DNA of 64,000 nt, taken from Nocardioides massiliensis. GTDB taxonomy: Bacteria; Actinomycetota; Actinomycetes; Propionibacteriales; Nocardioidaceae. A program made the translations under genes and the position numbers. How positions within the stretch are numbered: position 1 is the first letter of the stretch; every line of letters starts with the position of its first letter. The notes beneath the pieces are model-generated. The model did no database searches. It saw only the letters and a list, made by a program, of their open reading frames with translations, and was not told where the DNA came from. The stretch lies in assembly GCF_030811215.1 (NCBI RefSeq), contig NZ_JAUSQM010000001.1, positions 1,054,001 through 1,118,000 of the forward strand, written 5' to 3'. Below are positions 21,136-33,772 of the stretch, one piece after another.

Positions 21136-23831
21136 CAGGACTCCTCGTCGTCGGCGACCTGCCCGATTGTGGCACCCGCGTCCACGTCGGCGCCTACCTC
21201 AGCGCCCACCTCAGTGCTCACCTCAGCACCCTCGGCGTTCCCCTCAACCTCCTCCTCGTCGTCGGCGAGCACCCGCTCGGGGCTGCGCGCGACGACCGCG
21301 ACGGAGTCGTTCTTCTTGAGGTTCACGAACCGCACACCCATGGTCGAACGACCGGTGACCCGGAAGTCCTCGTTGATCGGGCTGCGCACGACCTGGCCCT
21401 GGGCGGTGATCGAGAGGATCTCGTCACCCTCCTCGACGATGAATGCACCGACCAGCGAGCCACGGTCCTCGTTGGCGAGCTTCATCGCCTTGATGCCGAT
21501 GCCACCGCGCGACTGCAGGCGGTACTCACCGATCGGCGTGCGCTTGGCGTACCCACCGTCGGTCATGGTGAAGACGTACTGCTCGCGGACACCGGGCAGG
21601 TCGCCCGGCTCCGTGGACGCGCCCTCGGCCGCGGCCTCCTGGGCAGCGGCCTCCTCGGCGGCGACCTGCGACGCCGTGATCACCGAGAGCGACAGCAGCG
21701 CGTCGCCGTCGCGGAACTTCATGCCCGTCACACCGCTCGTGGCGCGACCCATCGGTCGCAGCTGGGAGTCGTCCGCGCGGAAGCGCACCGACTGACCCTT
21801 GCGGGAGACCAGCAAGATGTCGTCCTCGGCGTCGACGAGCTCCGCACCGATCAGCTCGTCGTCCTCGTCGCGGAAGTTGATCGCGATGACGCCGGCCTGC
21901 CTCGGTGAGTTGTAGTCGGCGAGGCGAGTCTTCTTCACCAAGCCACTGCGCGTGCCGAGCACGAGGTACGGCGCCTGGTCGTAGTCCCGGATCGCCAGCA
22001 CCTGGGCGATCTGCTCGTCGGGCTGGAACGACAACAACCCGGCGACGTGTCCGCCCTTGGCGTCGCGCGAGGCCTCCGGAAGGTTGTAGGCCTTCGTCCG
22101 GTAGACCCGGCCGGCCGTGGTGAAGAACAGCAACCAGTGATGATTGGAGGTCGCGATGAAGTGCTCGACCACGTCGTCGCCCTTGAGCGTCGCCCCGCGT
22201 ACGCCCTTGCCGCCCCGCTTCTGGGTCCGGTAGAGATCGGCGCGGGTCCGCTTGGCGTACCCCCCTCGGGTGATCGAGACGACCAGCTCCTCGTCGGGGA
22301 TCAGGTCCTCCATCGACAGGTCACCGTCGGCGGCGATGATCTGCGAACGCCGGTCGTTGCCGTGCTTCTCGACGATCTCGTTGAGCTCGTCGATCACGAT
22401 CTGCCGCTGCCGCTCCGGACGCGCGAGGATGTCCTCGAGGTCCGCGATGATCCGCTCGAGCTCGGCGAGGCGGTCGATGATCTTCTGCCGCTCCAACGCC
22501 GCCAGCCGGCGCAGCTGCATCGTGAGGATGTGGTCGGCCTGGATCTCGTCGACGCCGAGGAGCTCCATCAGGCCCGTCTTGGCCTGCTCGACGTCGGGCG
22601 AGCGCCGGATCAGCGCGATCACCTCGTCCAACGCGTCGAGCGCCATGACGAGTCCACGCTGCAGGTGGGCGTCCTCCTCGGCCTTGCGCAGCCGGTAGCG
22701 CGTCCGGCGCTGGATGACCTCGATCTGGTGGGTCACCCAGTGGCTGATGAACTGGTCGATCGTCAGCGTGCGCGGCACCCCGTCGACCAGGGCCAGCATG
22801 TTGGCGCTGAAGTTCGTCTGCAGCTCGGTGTGCTTGAGCAGGTTGTTGAGCACCACCCGCGCGACCGCGTCCCGCTTGAGGACCACGACGAGCTGCTGCC
22901 CGGTGCGCGAGGACGTGTTGTCCTTGACGTCGGCGATGCCCTGCACGCGACCCGAGTCGGCGAGCTCGGCGATCTTCAGCGCCAGGTTGTCGGGGTTGAC
23001 GAGGTACGGCAGCTCCCTGATGACCAGCTGGGTGCGTCCGCGGCTGTCCTCGTCGATGTCGATGACGGCGCGCTGAGCGACCGACCCGCGCCCGGTGCGG
23101 TAGGCCTGCTCGATGCCCTGGCGGCCGACGATGAGCGCGCCGTTGGGGAAGTCGGGTCCCTTGACCCGCTCGATGACGGCGTCCTGCAGCTCCTCCCGCG
23201 TGGCGTCGGGGTGCTCGAGCGCCCATCGGGCGGCGTCGGCGACCTCGCGCAGGTTGTGGGGAGGGATGTTGGTGGCCATACCGACCGCGATGCCGGCCGA
23301 GCCGTTGACCAGGAGGTTGGGGAACCTGCTGGGCAGGATCGTCGGCTCCTGTCCGCGGCCGTCGTAGTTGGCCTGGAAGTCGACGGTGTCCTCGTCGATG
23401 TCGCGCACCATCTCCAGCGCCAGCGGCGCCATGCGGCACTCGGTGTAGCGCATGGCGGCGGCGGGGTCGTTGCCGGGCGAGCCGAAGTTGCCCTGCCCGT
23501 TGACCAGCGGTGCGCGCATCACCCACGGCTGCGCGAGGCGTACGAGGGTGTCGTAGATCGCGGAGTCACCGTGCGGGTGGTACTGACCCATCACGTCGCC
23601 GACGACGCGGCTGCACTTGGAGAACCCGCGGTCGGGGCGGTAGCCACCGTCGAACATCGCGTAGAGCACCCTCCGGTGCACCGGCTTGAGGCCGTCGCGG
23701 ACGTCGGGCAGGGCGCGCCCGACGATCACGGCCATCGCGTAGTCGATGTAGGCGCGCTGCATGGAGGTCTGCAGCTCGACGGGTTCGATGCGGCCGCCAG
23801 GGCCCGTGCCGTCGGTGGGGGTCTCAGTCAT
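21135..23831 (-). CDS. gyrA: DNA gyrase subunit A
   Basis: Breakage-reunion subunit of type II topoisomerase, which puts negative supercoils into DNA. 898 residues. The N-terminal winged-helix and tower domain has the quinolone region [15 protein letters not shown] and the catalytic Tyr in [10 protein letters not shown]. The C-terminal beta-propeller (about 520-870) contains the GyrA-box equivalent [10 protein letters not shown] needed for DNA wrapping. The tail is acidic, with repeated EVGAEV-like segments. The residue usually mutated in fluoroquinolone resistance is Ser here, the sensitive state. It follows gyrB across 156 bp that contain an unusual nested inverted repeat. Confidence 0.98.
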   Translation of the reverse strand: MTETPTDGTGPGGRIEPVELQTSMQRAYIDYAMAVIVGRALPDVRDGLKPVHRRVLYAMFDGGYRPDRGFSKCSRVVGDVMGQYHPHGDSAIYDTLVRLAQPWVMRAPLVNGQGNFGSPGNDPAAAMRYTECRMAPLALEMVRDIDEDTVDFQANYDGRGQEPTILPSRFPNLLVNGSAGIAVGMATNIPPHNLREVADAARWALEHPDATREELQDAVIERVKGPDFPNGALIVGRQGIEQAYRTGRGSVAQRAVIDIDEDSRGRTQLVIRELPYLVNPDNLALKIAELADSGRVQGIADVKDNTSSRTGQQLVVVLKRDAVARVVLNNLLKHTELQTNFSANMLALVDGVPRTLTIDQFISHWVTHQIEVIQRRTRYRLRKAEEDAHLQRGLVMALDALDEVIALIRRSPDVEQAKTGLMELLGVDEIQADHILTMQLRRLAALERQKIIDRLAELERIIADLEDILARPERQRQIVIDELNEIVEKHGNDRRSQIIAADGDLSMEDLIPDEELVVSITRGGYAKRTRADLYRTQKRGGKGVRGATLKGDDVVEHFIATSNHHWLLFFTTAGRVYRTKAYNLPEASRDAKGGHVAGLLSFQPDEQIAQVLAIRDYDQAPYLVLGTRSGLVKKTRLADYNSPRQAGVIAINFRDEDDELIGAELVDAEDDILLVSRKGQSVRFRADDSQLRPMGRATSGVTGMKFRDGDALLSLSVITASQVAAEEAAAQEAAAEGASTEPGDLPGVREQYVFTMTDGGYAKRTPIGEYRLQSRGGIGIKAMKLANEDRGSLVGAFIVEEGDEILSITAQGQVVRSPINEDFRVTGRSTMGVRFVNLKKNDSVAVVARSPERVLADDEEEVEGNAEGAEVSTEVGAEVGADVDAGATIGQVADDEES

Positions 23832-23884
23832 GTCTTCTTCCTGACCGTGTGGGGATCAGTGGAGTTTCTGGAGCGGAGCGGAGG

Positions 23885-23984
23885 GTCTCGATACACCGTT
23901 CTCGGCTAGCGCCTCAACCGGCACTCGACCACCGAATCGCATCGTTGGTCGAGTGCCGCGAGCCTGCGAGCGGTGTATCGAGAC
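23885..23984. repeat. Nested inverted repeat (REP- or MITE-like) between gyrB and gyrA
   Basis: Outer arms GTCTCGATACACCG (23885-23898) and its perfect complement (23971-23984); inner arms GCACTCGACCA (23921-23931) and its perfect complement (23946-23956). The unit of 100 bp could fold into a two-part cruciform. It has no coding capacity. The palindromic layout and position between genes resemble dispersed intergenic repeats of Nocardioides-type genomes, as I recall them. Confidence 0.8.
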
Positions 23985-23987
23985 GCA

Positions 23988-26497
<2,510 letters not shown>

Positions 26498-27100
26498 TCA
26501 GCCGTACGTGTCCCGCGGACCCCGCCCCCCGCGGACGCGACGACTGCCCTTGCGCCACGTCGGACCGCGCGGTCCCTCCACCTCGATGAAGCCGATCGTG
26601 CCGTCGCCGAGCTCCTCGTTGAGCCGGCGCAGGACGGTGGGTGCGAGCAGCCGGACCTGGGTCGCCCACGCCGTGGAGTCGGTGCGGACCACCAGCCGTC
26701 CGGTGCGCTCGCGGGGGTCGGTGGCCGAGGGATCCCCGGGCCGGAACGACTCGGGCCGGCAGTGCTGGGCGACCTCCCGCCCGACGATCGCGTCCCAGCG
26801 GGTGAAGACGCCGTGGACGCGGACATCGGCGGTCCAGCCCTGCTCGGCAATCAACCGCCCGATGGTGGAGTCGACGGTCTGGGGGTCGCGCTCGTCGGGA
26901 CCAGCGCCGCTCGCGCCCGGCGCGCCGGTCCAGCGGCGCCGCCTCGGGTTCGGCGTACGGCGCTTCGGGGTCGAGCCGGCGAGCCCGCGCGCGATGCTGC
27001 GTGCCAGGTCGAGTCCTTCGGGCTTGGGGACGTCGGCTGACGGTGCGTCGGAGTCGGGTGCGGTGCCGCCGGGCGCCGGCAGCTCCACCTCGTCACTCAC
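26498..27100 (-). CDS. dciA: DciA-like (DUF721) helicase-loading factor
   Basis: DciA is the helicase operator that helps load DnaB in bacteria without DnaC. 200 residues. The DUF721 domain (about 70-180) shows [43 protein letters not shown] and [12 protein letters not shown] disordered, basic N-terminus precedes it and a basic Gly/Arg tail follows. The GTG start at 27100 overlaps the 3' end of recF by 8 bp, so it is coupled to recF and expressed with the initiation genes. The recF-dciA-gyrB order is typical for actinobacteria. Confidence 0.9.
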   Translation of the reverse strand: MSDEVELPAPGGTAPDSDAPSADVPKPEGLDLARSIARGLAGSTPKRRTPNPRRRRWTGAPGASGAGPDERDPQTVDSTIGRLIAEQGWTADVRVHGVFTRWDAIVGREVAQHCRPESFRPGDPSATDPRERTGRLVVRTDSTAWATQVRLLAPTVLRRLNEELGDGTIGFIEVEGPRGPTWRKGSRRVRGGRGPRDTYG

Positions 27101-28262
27101 GGGTCACCGTCCCGTCGGCGACGCGGAACCGGGTCCCGGACAGCCCGGGGGGGACGTCCCCGTCGACCGCCGCGGTGACGAGCACCTGCTCGGCGTCGGC
27201 GACGCGCTCGGCGAGCTGGTCGCGACGGATGCTGTCGAGCTCGGCGAAGACATCGTCGAGCACGAGGATCGGGTCATCGCCCTCGGTGCGCAGCAGGTCG
27301 TACGACGCGAGCCGCAGCGCCAGCGCGTAGGACCAGGACTCCCCGTGACTGGCGTACCCCTTCGCCGGCAGCGGGCCGAGGTTGAGCACGAGGTCGTCGC
27401 GGTGCGGGCCCACGAGCGTGACCCCACGGTCGAGCTCGTCCTTGCGCCGCTCGGCGAGCGCGTCGAGCAGGGCCTGCTCGAGGTCCGCGCGCGCCGGGAC
27501 CGGGCCCGGCGGCACCGGGTCAGGTCCCTCGTGGCCGGGCACGGCCAGCGCTGTGCGGTAGCCGAGGGTGGCGTCGTCGTGACGGGCCCCGCGCGCGATG
27601 AGCTCGTAGGCCTTGCCCACGAACGGCGCGAGCGCGTCGAGCAGGGTCAGGCGTCCGTGCAGGATCTCCGCACCGGCGCGTGCCAGATGGGAGTCCCAGA
27701 CGTCGAGGGTGGCCAGCGCCCCCTCGGTTCGTGAGCCCGCGCCCCGCCGAGCGCCACCGGCGGTCTTGAGCAGGGTGTTGCGCTGGCGCAGCACCCGGTC
27801 GTAGTCGCTGCGCACCCCGGCGTACCGCGGCGCCCGCAGCACCAGCAGGTCGTCCAGGAACCGCCGCCGATCACCCGGATCGCCCTTGACCAGCGCGAGG
27901 TCCTCCGGGGAGAAGACGACCGTGCGCACCAACCCGACCAGCTCCCGGGCGCGGGGGAGCACCGAGCGGTTGATGCGCGCCTTGTTGGCGGAGCCGGGAT
28001 GGATCTCCACCTCGAGCAGCGCGGTGCGCCCCTCGCGCACGACCTCGGCCTGGATCACCGCGCGCTGCGCTCCGGCCCGCACGAGCGGGGCGTCGGAGGC
28101 GACCCGGTGTGACGACAGCCGCGACAGGTAGTCGATCGCCTCGACCAGGTTGGTCTTGCCGTGCCCGTTGCGGCCCACGAACGCGCACGGACCCGGCTCG
28201 AGGGTCAGGTGCACCTCCGGGTAGGACCGGAAGTCGTGCAGGAAGAGCGACGCGACGTGCAT
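27093..28262 (-). CDS. recF: DNA repair and replication protein RecF
   Basis: SMC-like ATPase that loads RecA at gaps during repair. 389 residues: Walker A in [23 protein letters not shown]-type signature near [18 protein letters not shown], Walker B in [13 protein letters not shown] and the D-loop just after. The ATG at 28262 begins [17 protein letters not shown], a standard RecF opening. dnaN and dnaA lie upstream beyond gnd; dciA overlaps its end. Confidence 0.97.
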   Translation of the reverse strand: MHVASLFLHDFRSYPEVHLTLEPGPCAFVGRNGHGKTNLVEAIDYLSRLSSHRVASDAPLVRAGAQRAVIQAEVVREGRTALLEVEIHPGSANKARINRSVLPRARELVGLVRTVVFSPEDLALVKGDPGDRRRFLDDLLVLRAPRYAGVRSDYDRVLRQRNTLLKTAGGARRGAGSRTEGALATLDVWDSHLARAGAEILHGRLTLLDALAPFVGKAYELIARGARHDDATLGYRTALAVPGHEGPDPVPPGPVPARADLEQALLDALAERRKDELDRGVTLVGPHRDDLVLNLGPLPAKGYASHGESWSYALALRLASYDLLRTEGDDPILVLDDVFAELDSIRRDQLAERVADAEQVLVTAAVDGDVPPGLSGTRFRVADGTVTRE

Positions 28263-28290
28263 GGGTGGGCCAGCCTTGGTGTGGTCGCGC

Positions 28291-29196
28291 TCAGTCGTGG
28301 GTGTCGTCGGTCGTGGGCGGCGCGTCGGTGCGCATGGCGTGCCCGCCGAACTGGTTGCGCATCGCCGCGACCGCCTTCATCGACGGGCTGTTGTCCTGGC
28401 GCGAGGAGAACCGCGCGAACAACGACGCCGCGATCGCGGGAGCGGGTACGGCGTGCTGGATGGCGGCCTCCACGGTCCAGCGGCCCTCACCGGAGTCCTC
28501 GGCGTACCCCCGGATGCCTTCGAGGTGGGGCGTCTCGTCGAGCGCGGCGACCAGCAGGTCGAGCAACCAGGAGCGGATGACGGTGCCCTCACGCCAGGAG
28601 CGGAAGACCTCGGTGACATTGTCGACCGCGTCGACCGCTTCGAGCAGCTCGTAGCCCTCGGCGTAGGCCTGCATGATGGCGTACTCGATGCCGTTGTGGA
28701 CCATCTTCGACAGGTGACCGGCGCCGACGCTGCCGGCGTGGACCCACCCGAACTCGCCGGGAGGCTTGAGGGTGTCGAAGATCGGCTGGACGACCGCGAT
28801 GTCCTCCTTCGACCCACCGGCCATGAGGGCGTAGCCGTTCTCCAAGCCCCATACGCCACCGGAGACGCCGCAGTCGACGAAGCCGATGTTGCGCTCGGCG
28901 AGCTCCGCGGCGTGCTGCTCGTCGTCGGTCCAGCGCGAGTTGCCGCCGTCGATGACGATGTCGCCCTCCGCGAGCAGCTCACCGAGGTCGCGGATGACCG
29001 CGTGCGTCACCTCTCCGGCCGGCACCATCACCCACACGACGCGAGGCGCGGACAGCTGCTCGACCATCTCCTCGAGGCTGGCGACGTCGGAGATGTCCGG
29101 GTCGCGGTCGAAGCCGACCACGGTGTGTCCACCGCGGCGCAGCCGCTCGCGCATGTTGCCGCCCATCTTGCCGAGGCCCACGAGTCCGAGTTCCAT
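28291..29196 (-). CDS. gnd: 6-phosphogluconate dehydrogenase (decarboxylating)
   Basis: Oxidises 6-phosphogluconate to ribulose 5-phosphate and CO2 in the pentose phosphate pathway. 301 residues, the short YqeC/GndA class rather than the 470-residue form. Rossmann start [15 protein letters not shown], catalytic motif [20 protein letters not shown] and Lys/His region [21 protein letters not shown]. It lies between dnaN and recF, a common actinobacterial insertion into the initiation cluster. TAGCCT (29209 to 29204, minus) ends 7 nt before the ATG, so it probably has its own leaderless promoter and is not simply read through from dnaN. Confidence 0.95.
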   Translation of the reverse strand: MELGLVGLGKMGGNMRERLRRGGHTVVGFDRDPDISDVASLEEMVEQLSAPRVVWVMVPAGEVTHAVIRDLGELLAEGDIVIDGGNSRWTDDEQHAAELAERNIGFVDCGVSGGVWGLENGYALMAGGSKEDIAVVQPIFDTLKPPGEFGWVHAGSVGAGHLSKMVHNGIEYAIMQAYAEGYELLEAVDAVDNVTEVFRSWREGTVIRSWLLDLLVAALDETPHLEGIRGYAEDSGEGRWTVEAAIQHAVPAPAIAASLFARFSSRQDNSPSMKAVAAMRNQFGGHAMRTDAPPTTDDTHD

Positions 29197-29221
29197 GGGC
29201 CCGAGGCTAGCGGCGGTGCGG

Positions 29222-30376
29222 TCAGGAGAGCAGGCGACGGGGCATCAACAGGTAGCGGAAGTCGGTCGTGGCGTCCCCGTCGATGGAGTCGGCACCGGAG
29301 AGGACCACCGGCTTCGACGCCTGGGTGAAGGCGAGCTCGACCACCGGCGCCTCGAGCGCGGTGAGGCCGTCGAGGAGGTACTGCGGGTTGAAGCCGGTGG
29401 TGATGTCGCCGCCGTTGACGCTGGCCTCGATGAGCTCGGTGGCCTGCGCCTCATCGCCGCTGCCCGCGTCGAGGGTGAGTGACCCGTCGGCGAAGGCGAG
29501 CTGCACGGCGGTGTTGCGCTCGGCGACGAGCGCGACGCGCTTGACCGACTCCACCAGCGCGGCCTTGTCGACGCGGGCGACGGTGAGGTGCTCGGCGGGG
29601 AACAGGCTGCGCACCTTCGGGAACTCGCCGTCGAGCAGCCGGGTCGTGGTCCGGCGTACGCCGCCACCGGCCTGGCCCTCGAAGCCGATGATGCCCTCGC
29701 CGCTGCCGGTTGCCGACAGGGCGATGCTGATCTCGGAGCCGGACGCCAACGACTTCGCGGTGTCGGCGAGCACCTTCGCCGGGACCAGGGCGGCGGCCGT
29801 GACGTCGGGGGTCATCGGGTTCCACGTGAGCTCGCGGTGAGCGAGGCGGAACCGGTCGGTGGCGAGCAGCGCGATCGAGGAGCCGTCGATCTCGAGGCGC
29901 ACGCCGGTGAGCACCGGCAGCATGTCGTCGCGGCCGGCCGCGGTCACGGCCTGGGCGACGGCGTGGGCGAAGAGGTCGGCACTGACCGTGCCGCTGGCCG
30001 TCGGCATCGGCGGCAGCGTCGGGTAGTCGTCGACGGGCAGCGTCTGCAGGCTGAAGCGGGCCGAGCCGCAGGTGAGCGAGACCTTGCTGCCCTCGATCGT
30101 GAACTCGACCGGCTTGTTGGGCAGGCTGCGGCAGATGTCGGCCAGCAGCCGCCCCGAGACCAGGGCGCGACCCTCGCCGCTGACGTGGGCGTTGAGCACG
30201 GCGCGGGCGGAGGTCTCGTAGTCGAACGTCGACAGGCGCAGGCCCTCGGTGCCGTCGATGTCACCGGCCTCGATGAGCAGACCGGCGAGAACGGGCACGC
30301 TCGGCCGCACCGGCAGGCTGCGCGCGGCCCACGCGACCGCGTCAGCGAGCAGGTCGCGCTCGACGGTGAACTTCAC
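29222..30376 (-). CDS. dnaN: DNA polymerase III sliding clamp (beta subunit)
   Basis: Ring-shaped processivity factor of the replicase, 384 residues in three similar domains. The opening MKFTVERDLLADAVAWAARSL and the closing YLLMPRRL are typical; the end includes the hydrophobic protein-binding groove residues. I start at GTG 30376, preceded by GGAGGT at good spacing; the longer open frame to 30487 runs into the origin region and is rejected. The same direction as dnaA, with the DnaA-box region between them. Confidence 0.97.
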   Translation of the reverse strand: MKFTVERDLLADAVAWAARSLPVRPSVPVLAGLLIEAGDIDGTEGLRLSTFDYETSARAVLNAHVSGEGRALVSGRLLADICRSLPNKPVEFTIEGSKVSLTCGSARFSLQTLPVDDYPTLPPMPTASGTVSADLFAHAVAQAVTAAGRDDMLPVLTGVRLEIDGSSIALLATDRFRLAHRELTWNPMTPDVTAAALVPAKVLADTAKSLASGSEISIALSATGSGEGIIGFEGQAGGGVRRTTTRLLDGEFPKVRSLFPAEHLTVARVDKAALVESVKRVALVAERNTAVQLAFADGSLTLDAGSGDEAQATELIEASVNGGDITTGFNPQYLLDGLTALEAPVVELAFTQASKPVVLSGADSIDGDATTDFRYLLMPRRLLS

Positions 30377-30873
30377 AGCAGACCTCCACGACGGGTCGGG
30401 TGGTGAGTCGGGTGGTGGGTTGGCGTACGCCGTCCCGAGCACGGGTCGGCTTGCGCATGACACGAGTGCCCCGCCTGGCTTGCACACCGGGCGGGGAGCC
30501 GCATCCTGCCACGTCGCGGCGTCCGAGGGGAACGTCGGGCCGAACTTGTCGTGCTGGGCGACGGTGCGCCGACCGGGCGTCCACAGATCGGCGGCCGGCA
30601 GGTTGTGGACTCTCGTCCGGATCCGTGAAGACTCGTCTTCGTCATAGGCACGGTGGAAACTGTGGACAACTCTTCTTTATGCAGGTCAGCCCGGGTTTGG
30701 TCGTCCCGTGTGCCTGGGGATGGCCTGGGGAGAAGTGGCGTGGTCCGGGGACGACGGGCGGTCCGTCCCCGGGTCGAGGTGCCCCGCCCCCAGGTCCGCG
30801 GACGATTTCTGGCAGTTGTCCACAGGGTTGTCGACAGCCCGGGACAGCCGGATCCGGCGCTGAACCCGCGTGG
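30377..30873. other. dnaA-dnaN intergenic region, likely part of oriC
   Basis: 497 bp without a gene. It holds perfect DnaA boxes TGTGGACAA (30661-30669) and TTGTCCACA (30816-30824) and, 3 bp on, TTGTCGACA (30828-30836, one mismatch). A comparatively AT-rich stretch CTCTTCTTTATGCAGG directly follows the first box and is the best candidate unwinding element. A near-palindrome GAAGACTCGTCTTC lies at 30627-30640. In most actinobacteria the origin lies here. The box number is low compared with Streptomyces; degenerate boxes may be missed by eye. Confidence 0.6.
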
Positions 30874-32487
30874 TCAGCCCTGGCGGGCCTGCTGCTTGAT
30901 CCGGTTGGTGAGCTCGGTGACCTGGTTGTAGACGCTGCGGCGCTCGGCGAGCAGCTGGCGGATCTTCTTGTCCGCGTGCATGACGGTCGTGTGGTCACGC
31001 CCGCCGAACTGCTGCCCGATCTTCGGCAGCGACAGGTCGGTGAGCTCGCGGCACAGATACATCGCGATCTGGCGGGCCGTGACCAGCACCCGGCTGCGGC
31101 TGGATCCGCACAGGTCGTCGATCGACAGCGCGAAGTAGGCGCTGGTCTGCGCGATGATCAGCGCCGCGGTGATCTCCGGCTCCCCGCCCTCGGGGATGAG
31201 GTCCTTGAGCACGATCTCGGCGAGGGTGAGGTCGACCGGTTGGCGGTTGAGGCTCGCGAAGGCCGTGACGCGGATCAGCGCACCCTCGAGCTCGCGGATG
31301 TTGGTCTGGATCTTCGAGGCGATGAACTCCAGCACGTCCGGCGGCGCGGTCATGCGCTCGGTGGCGGCCTTCTTCCGCAGGATCGCGATCCGGGTCTCGA
31401 GGTCCGGTGGCTGGACGTCGGTGAGCAGTCCCCACTCGAAGCGGTTGCGGAGCCGGTCCTCGAGCGCCTCGAGGCGCTTCGGCGCACGGTCGGAGCTGAT
31501 GACGATCTGCTTGTTGGCGTTGTGGAGGGTGTTGAAGGTGTGGAAGAACTCCTCCTGGGTCTGGATCTTCCCCTCCAGGAACTGGATGTCGTCGATCAGC
31601 AGGACGTCGACCTCGCGGTAGCGGCGCTGGAAGCCGGGGACCTTGTCGTCGCGGATGGCGTTGATGAACTCGTTGGTGAACTCCTCCGACGACACGTAGC
31701 GCACGCGGGCTCCGCCGAAGAGGCTGCGGACATAGTGGCCGATCGCGTGCAGCAGGTGGGTCTTGCCGAGTCCGGAGTCGCCGTAGACGAGCAGTGGGTT
31801 GTAGGCCTTGCCGGGTGCCTCGGCCACGGCGACGGCCGCGGCGTGGGCGAAGCGGTTGGACGAGCCGATGACGAAGGTCTCGAAGGTGTACTTGGGGTTG
31901 AGGCGGGTCTCCATGGCGCTGCCGGGTCGGGACTGACCGCCGTGCGGCGCCGGGTCGAACGCGTGGTGGGCGGCCTGGCCGCTGCCGTCGTACTGCGAGG
32001 AGCCCAGCTGGGCGTGCGCCTCGCCGCCGAAGCCGGTGTCGAATCCGGGGGCGCCGCCGGCGGGCCCGCTGTGCTCCACGCCCCCGAACTCGTTGCTAAG
32101 TCCATTTGTCGACAAGTCGGTAGGTCGACTCTCGAATCCCCCATCGAACCCGGGATCGGTCGGCTCACGGGTGGCGTGCGGGTCCTGGCCGGCGAACACC
32201 ACGGACGTGTCGAGCTGCTGGTCGACGGTGACCGCGAGCCGGATGCGCTGGCCGAACGCCTCGGTGAGCGCGTCCTCCAACCGGGTGCGCAACCGCCCCT
32301 CGAGCTGGTTGCGGGTGAAGTCGTTGGGGACGGCCACGATGGCGGTGCCCTCGTGCAGGGTGACCGGCTGGGAGTTCGCGAACCACCCGCGCTGGGCTGC
32401 GGGGAGGTCCCCGATCAGCGAGGTCCAGACCGTGGCGAGGTCCGGTCGTCCCTCAGGAGACGCGCCCTGTGCCTGCTCGGTGCCCAC
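30874..32487 (-). CDS. dnaA: Chromosomal replication initiator DnaA
   Basis: AAA+ initiator that binds DnaA boxes and opens the origin. 537 residues: domain I (about 1-90, [17 protein letters not shown]), a long Gly/Ser/Pro-rich linker (about 100-210), the AAA+ domain with Walker [16 protein letters not shown] and Walker [14 protein letters not shown], and the DNA-binding domain with the signature [14 protein letters not shown] at 32487 is chosen because AAAGGGGA lies just upstream; an in-frame ATG at 32589 is inside the DnaA-box region. Candidate promoter at 32655 to 32626, flanked by DnaA boxes, suggests autoregulation. Confidence 0.98.
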   Translation of the reverse strand: MGTEQAQGASPEGRPDLATVWTSLIGDLPAAQRGWFANSQPVTLHEGTAIVAVPNDFTRNQLEGRLRTRLEDALTEAFGQRIRLAVTVDQQLDTSVVFAGQDPHATREPTDPGFDGGFESRPTDLSTNGLSNEFGGVEHSGPAGGAPGFDTGFGGEAHAQLGSSQYDGSGQAAHHAFDPAPHGGQSRPGSAMETRLNPKYTFETFVIGSSNRFAHAAAVAVAEAPGKAYNPLLVYGDSGLGKTHLLHAIGHYVRSLFGGARVRYVSSEEFTNEFINAIRDDKVPGFQRRYREVDVLLIDDIQFLEGKIQTQEEFFHTFNTLHNANKQIVISSDRAPKRLEALEDRLRNRFEWGLLTDVQPPDLETRIAILRKKAATERMTAPPDVLEFIASKIQTNIRELEGALIRVTAFASLNRQPVDLTLAEIVLKDLIPEGGEPEITAALIIAQTSAYFALSIDDLCGSSRSRVLVTARQIAMYLCRELTDLSLPKIGQQFGGRDHTTVMHADKKIRQLLAERRSVYNQVTELTNRIKQQARQG

Positions 32488-32625
32488 GGAGGTCCCCTTT
32501 GGTCGGTGCTGCAGCTGGTGCCCGATCTGCCAGCGCCGTCCGGCCGACGATGCTGCCGGCCGTCGCGGTGCTTCCACACGTTTGTCCACAAGATGTGCAT
32601 GCAGAGGTCCGGTCGGGAAGCCGCG

Positions 32626-32655
32626 ACGCTAACAAGGCGATCCTGTCAGCAGCAA
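32626..32655 (-). promoter_or_regulatory. Candidate dnaA promoter
   Basis: On the minus strand TTGCTG (32655 to 32650) and TAGCGT (32631 to 32626) are 18 bp apart. DnaA boxes lie just upstream (32660-32668) and downstream (32582-32590), a layout suited to repression by DnaA. Confidence 0.5.
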
Positions 32656-32775
32656 CAAGTTGTCCACAGGCGCGGGTGGTCCCGCGCCGTGGTCGGACCC
32701 AGGCTGTGGACAACTCGGTGACCGGGCAGGGATGCGTGTCGTCCGAGCAGGCGCGCCCCGACGTGGTAGGCCGGT

Positions 32776-32805
32776 TTGACCGGCTTCCCCGGCCCCGCGT
32801 ACCGT
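32776..32805 (+). promoter_or_regulatory. Candidate rpmH operon promoter
   Basis: TTGACC (32776-32781) and TACCGT (32800-32805) are 18 bp apart, about 140 nt before the rpmH start. The -35 is close to consensus. Confidence 0.55.
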
Positions 32806-32946
32806 TGGGCGGTCGGACCGGTGTCGACCGGTGCCGCATGTCCACTTCCCTGAGCGGGCGCTGGCCGCGCGGTGGTAGTCGAACGCGCGCCCTGCGCGAC
32901 CCGGCTCCCCGCAGACCTGCACCCGCTCGATGCATCGGAGATACCT

Positions 32947-33084
32947 GTGAGCAAGCGTACGTACCAGCCGAACAACCGTCGCCGTCACAAGACGCACGGC
33001 TTCCGTCTGCGCATGCGCACCCGCGCCGGCCGGGCGATCCTGTCCTCGCGCCGCCGCAAGGGCCGCAACCGCCTGGCTGTCTGA
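32947..33084 (+). CDS. rpmH: 50S ribosomal protein L34
   Basis: 45-residue, very basic ribosomal protein: [20 protein letters not shown], then [20 protein letters not shown]. Standard length and sequence. The GTG start at 32947 is the only sensible one; the open frame upstream to 32872 is not homologous. It heads the conserved rpmH-rnpA-yidD-yidC-khpB-rsmG run next to the origin. Confidence 0.98.
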   Translation: MSKRTYQPNNRRRHKTHGFRLRMRTRAGRAILSSRRRKGRNRLAV

Positions 33085-33095
33085 CCCCGGCGCTC

Positions 33096-33470
33096 GTGCT
33101 GCCGCGCGCGCACCGCTTGACCTCCGGGCGAGGGTTCGCGCTCGCCGTACGCCGGGGGCGGCGTTCGCCTGCCCGCACGCTGGTCGTGCACCTGTGGGAG
33201 CCGCCGGCGGATCAGCCCGCCGACGGTGCGGACGCCCAGGTGGGCTTCGTGGTGAGTAAGGCGGTCGGCACGGCCGTCGACCGCAACCGGGTGAAGCGCC
33301 GGCTGCGGGCCTTGGTCGCCGAGCGTCTCGACCGCCTCCCTGCGGGGGCGGTCGTCGCCGTTCGAGCCCTGCCATCTGCCGCGGGCGCCTCCTCGCTGGC
33401 GCTGGGCCGCGACCTCGACCGGGCGCTGGACCGGATGTCCGGTCGCGACCGCGCCGGGGCCGGAGCGTGA
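33096..33470 (+). CDS. rnpA: Ribonuclease P protein component
   Basis: Protein subunit of RNase P, which removes tRNA 5' leaders together with the M1-type RNA (not in this window). 124 residues. The family core is present: [16 protein letters not shown] at the start and the RNA-binding RNR motif in [19 protein letters not shown] start at 33096, 11 bp after rpmH. Its end overlaps the yidD start by 4 bp (GTGA). Confidence 0.95.
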   Translation: MLPRAHRLTSGRGFALAVRRGRRSPARTLVVHLWEPPADQPADGADAQVGFVVSKAVGTAVDRNRVKRRLRALVAERLDRLPAGAVVAVRALPSAAGASSLALGRDLDRALDRMSGRDRAGAGA

Positions 33471-33772
33471 GCAGCGAGCGTCCCGGACTCCGGGAGACCA
33501 TCCGGGTCTACAACCCCGTCCGCTGGGTGCTGATCGGACTGCTGCGGCTCTACCGGCTGCTGATCAGCCCGCTGTACGGCCAGGTCTGTCGCTACCACCC
33601 GAGCTGCTCGGCGTACGCCCTCGACGCCGTGACGCACCACGGCGCGGGACGGGGCAGCTGGCTCGCCGTCCGCCGACTGGCGCGTTGCCATCCCTGGGCC
33701 GCCGGTGGCTACGACCCCGTTCCTCCCGCGCGGACCGCGCGGCACACCGACCCTCTGCGCACAGGAGCCTGA
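33467..33772 (+). CDS. yidD: YidD membrane-insertion efficiency factor
   Basis: Small membrane-associated protein supporting YidC-dependent insertion. 101 residues: an amphipathic N-terminal helix ([20 protein letters not shown]) followed by the Cys/His core [20 protein letters not shown] and [18 protein letters not shown], which defines the family. The GTG start overlaps rnpA; yidC begins directly after the stop, consistent with coupling. Confidence 0.96.
   Translation: MSSERPGLRETIRVYNPVRWVLIGLLRLYRLLISPLYGQVCRYHPSCSAYALDAVTHHGAGRGSWLAVRRLARCHPWAAGGYDPVPPARTARHTDPLRTGA

Larger units (their letters stand above)
32488..32946. other. rpmH-dnaA intergenic region with DnaA boxes and divergent promoters
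   Basis: 459 bp without a gene. Perfect DnaA boxes at 32582-32590 and 32660-32668 (TTGTCCACA) and 32705-32713 (TGTGGACAA). It carries the dnaA promoter toward the left and the rpmH promoter toward the right. As in many bacteria this could be a second half of a bipartite origin or an autoregulatory region; local AT content is modest, so I favour regulation, with origin function possible. Confidence 0.6.

Noticed and set aside
30400-32721. Long open frame antisense to dnaA (773 codons)
   Set aside because: High GC leaves the antisense frame open. The other strand encodes DnaA with all motifs; this translation has no recognisable domain.
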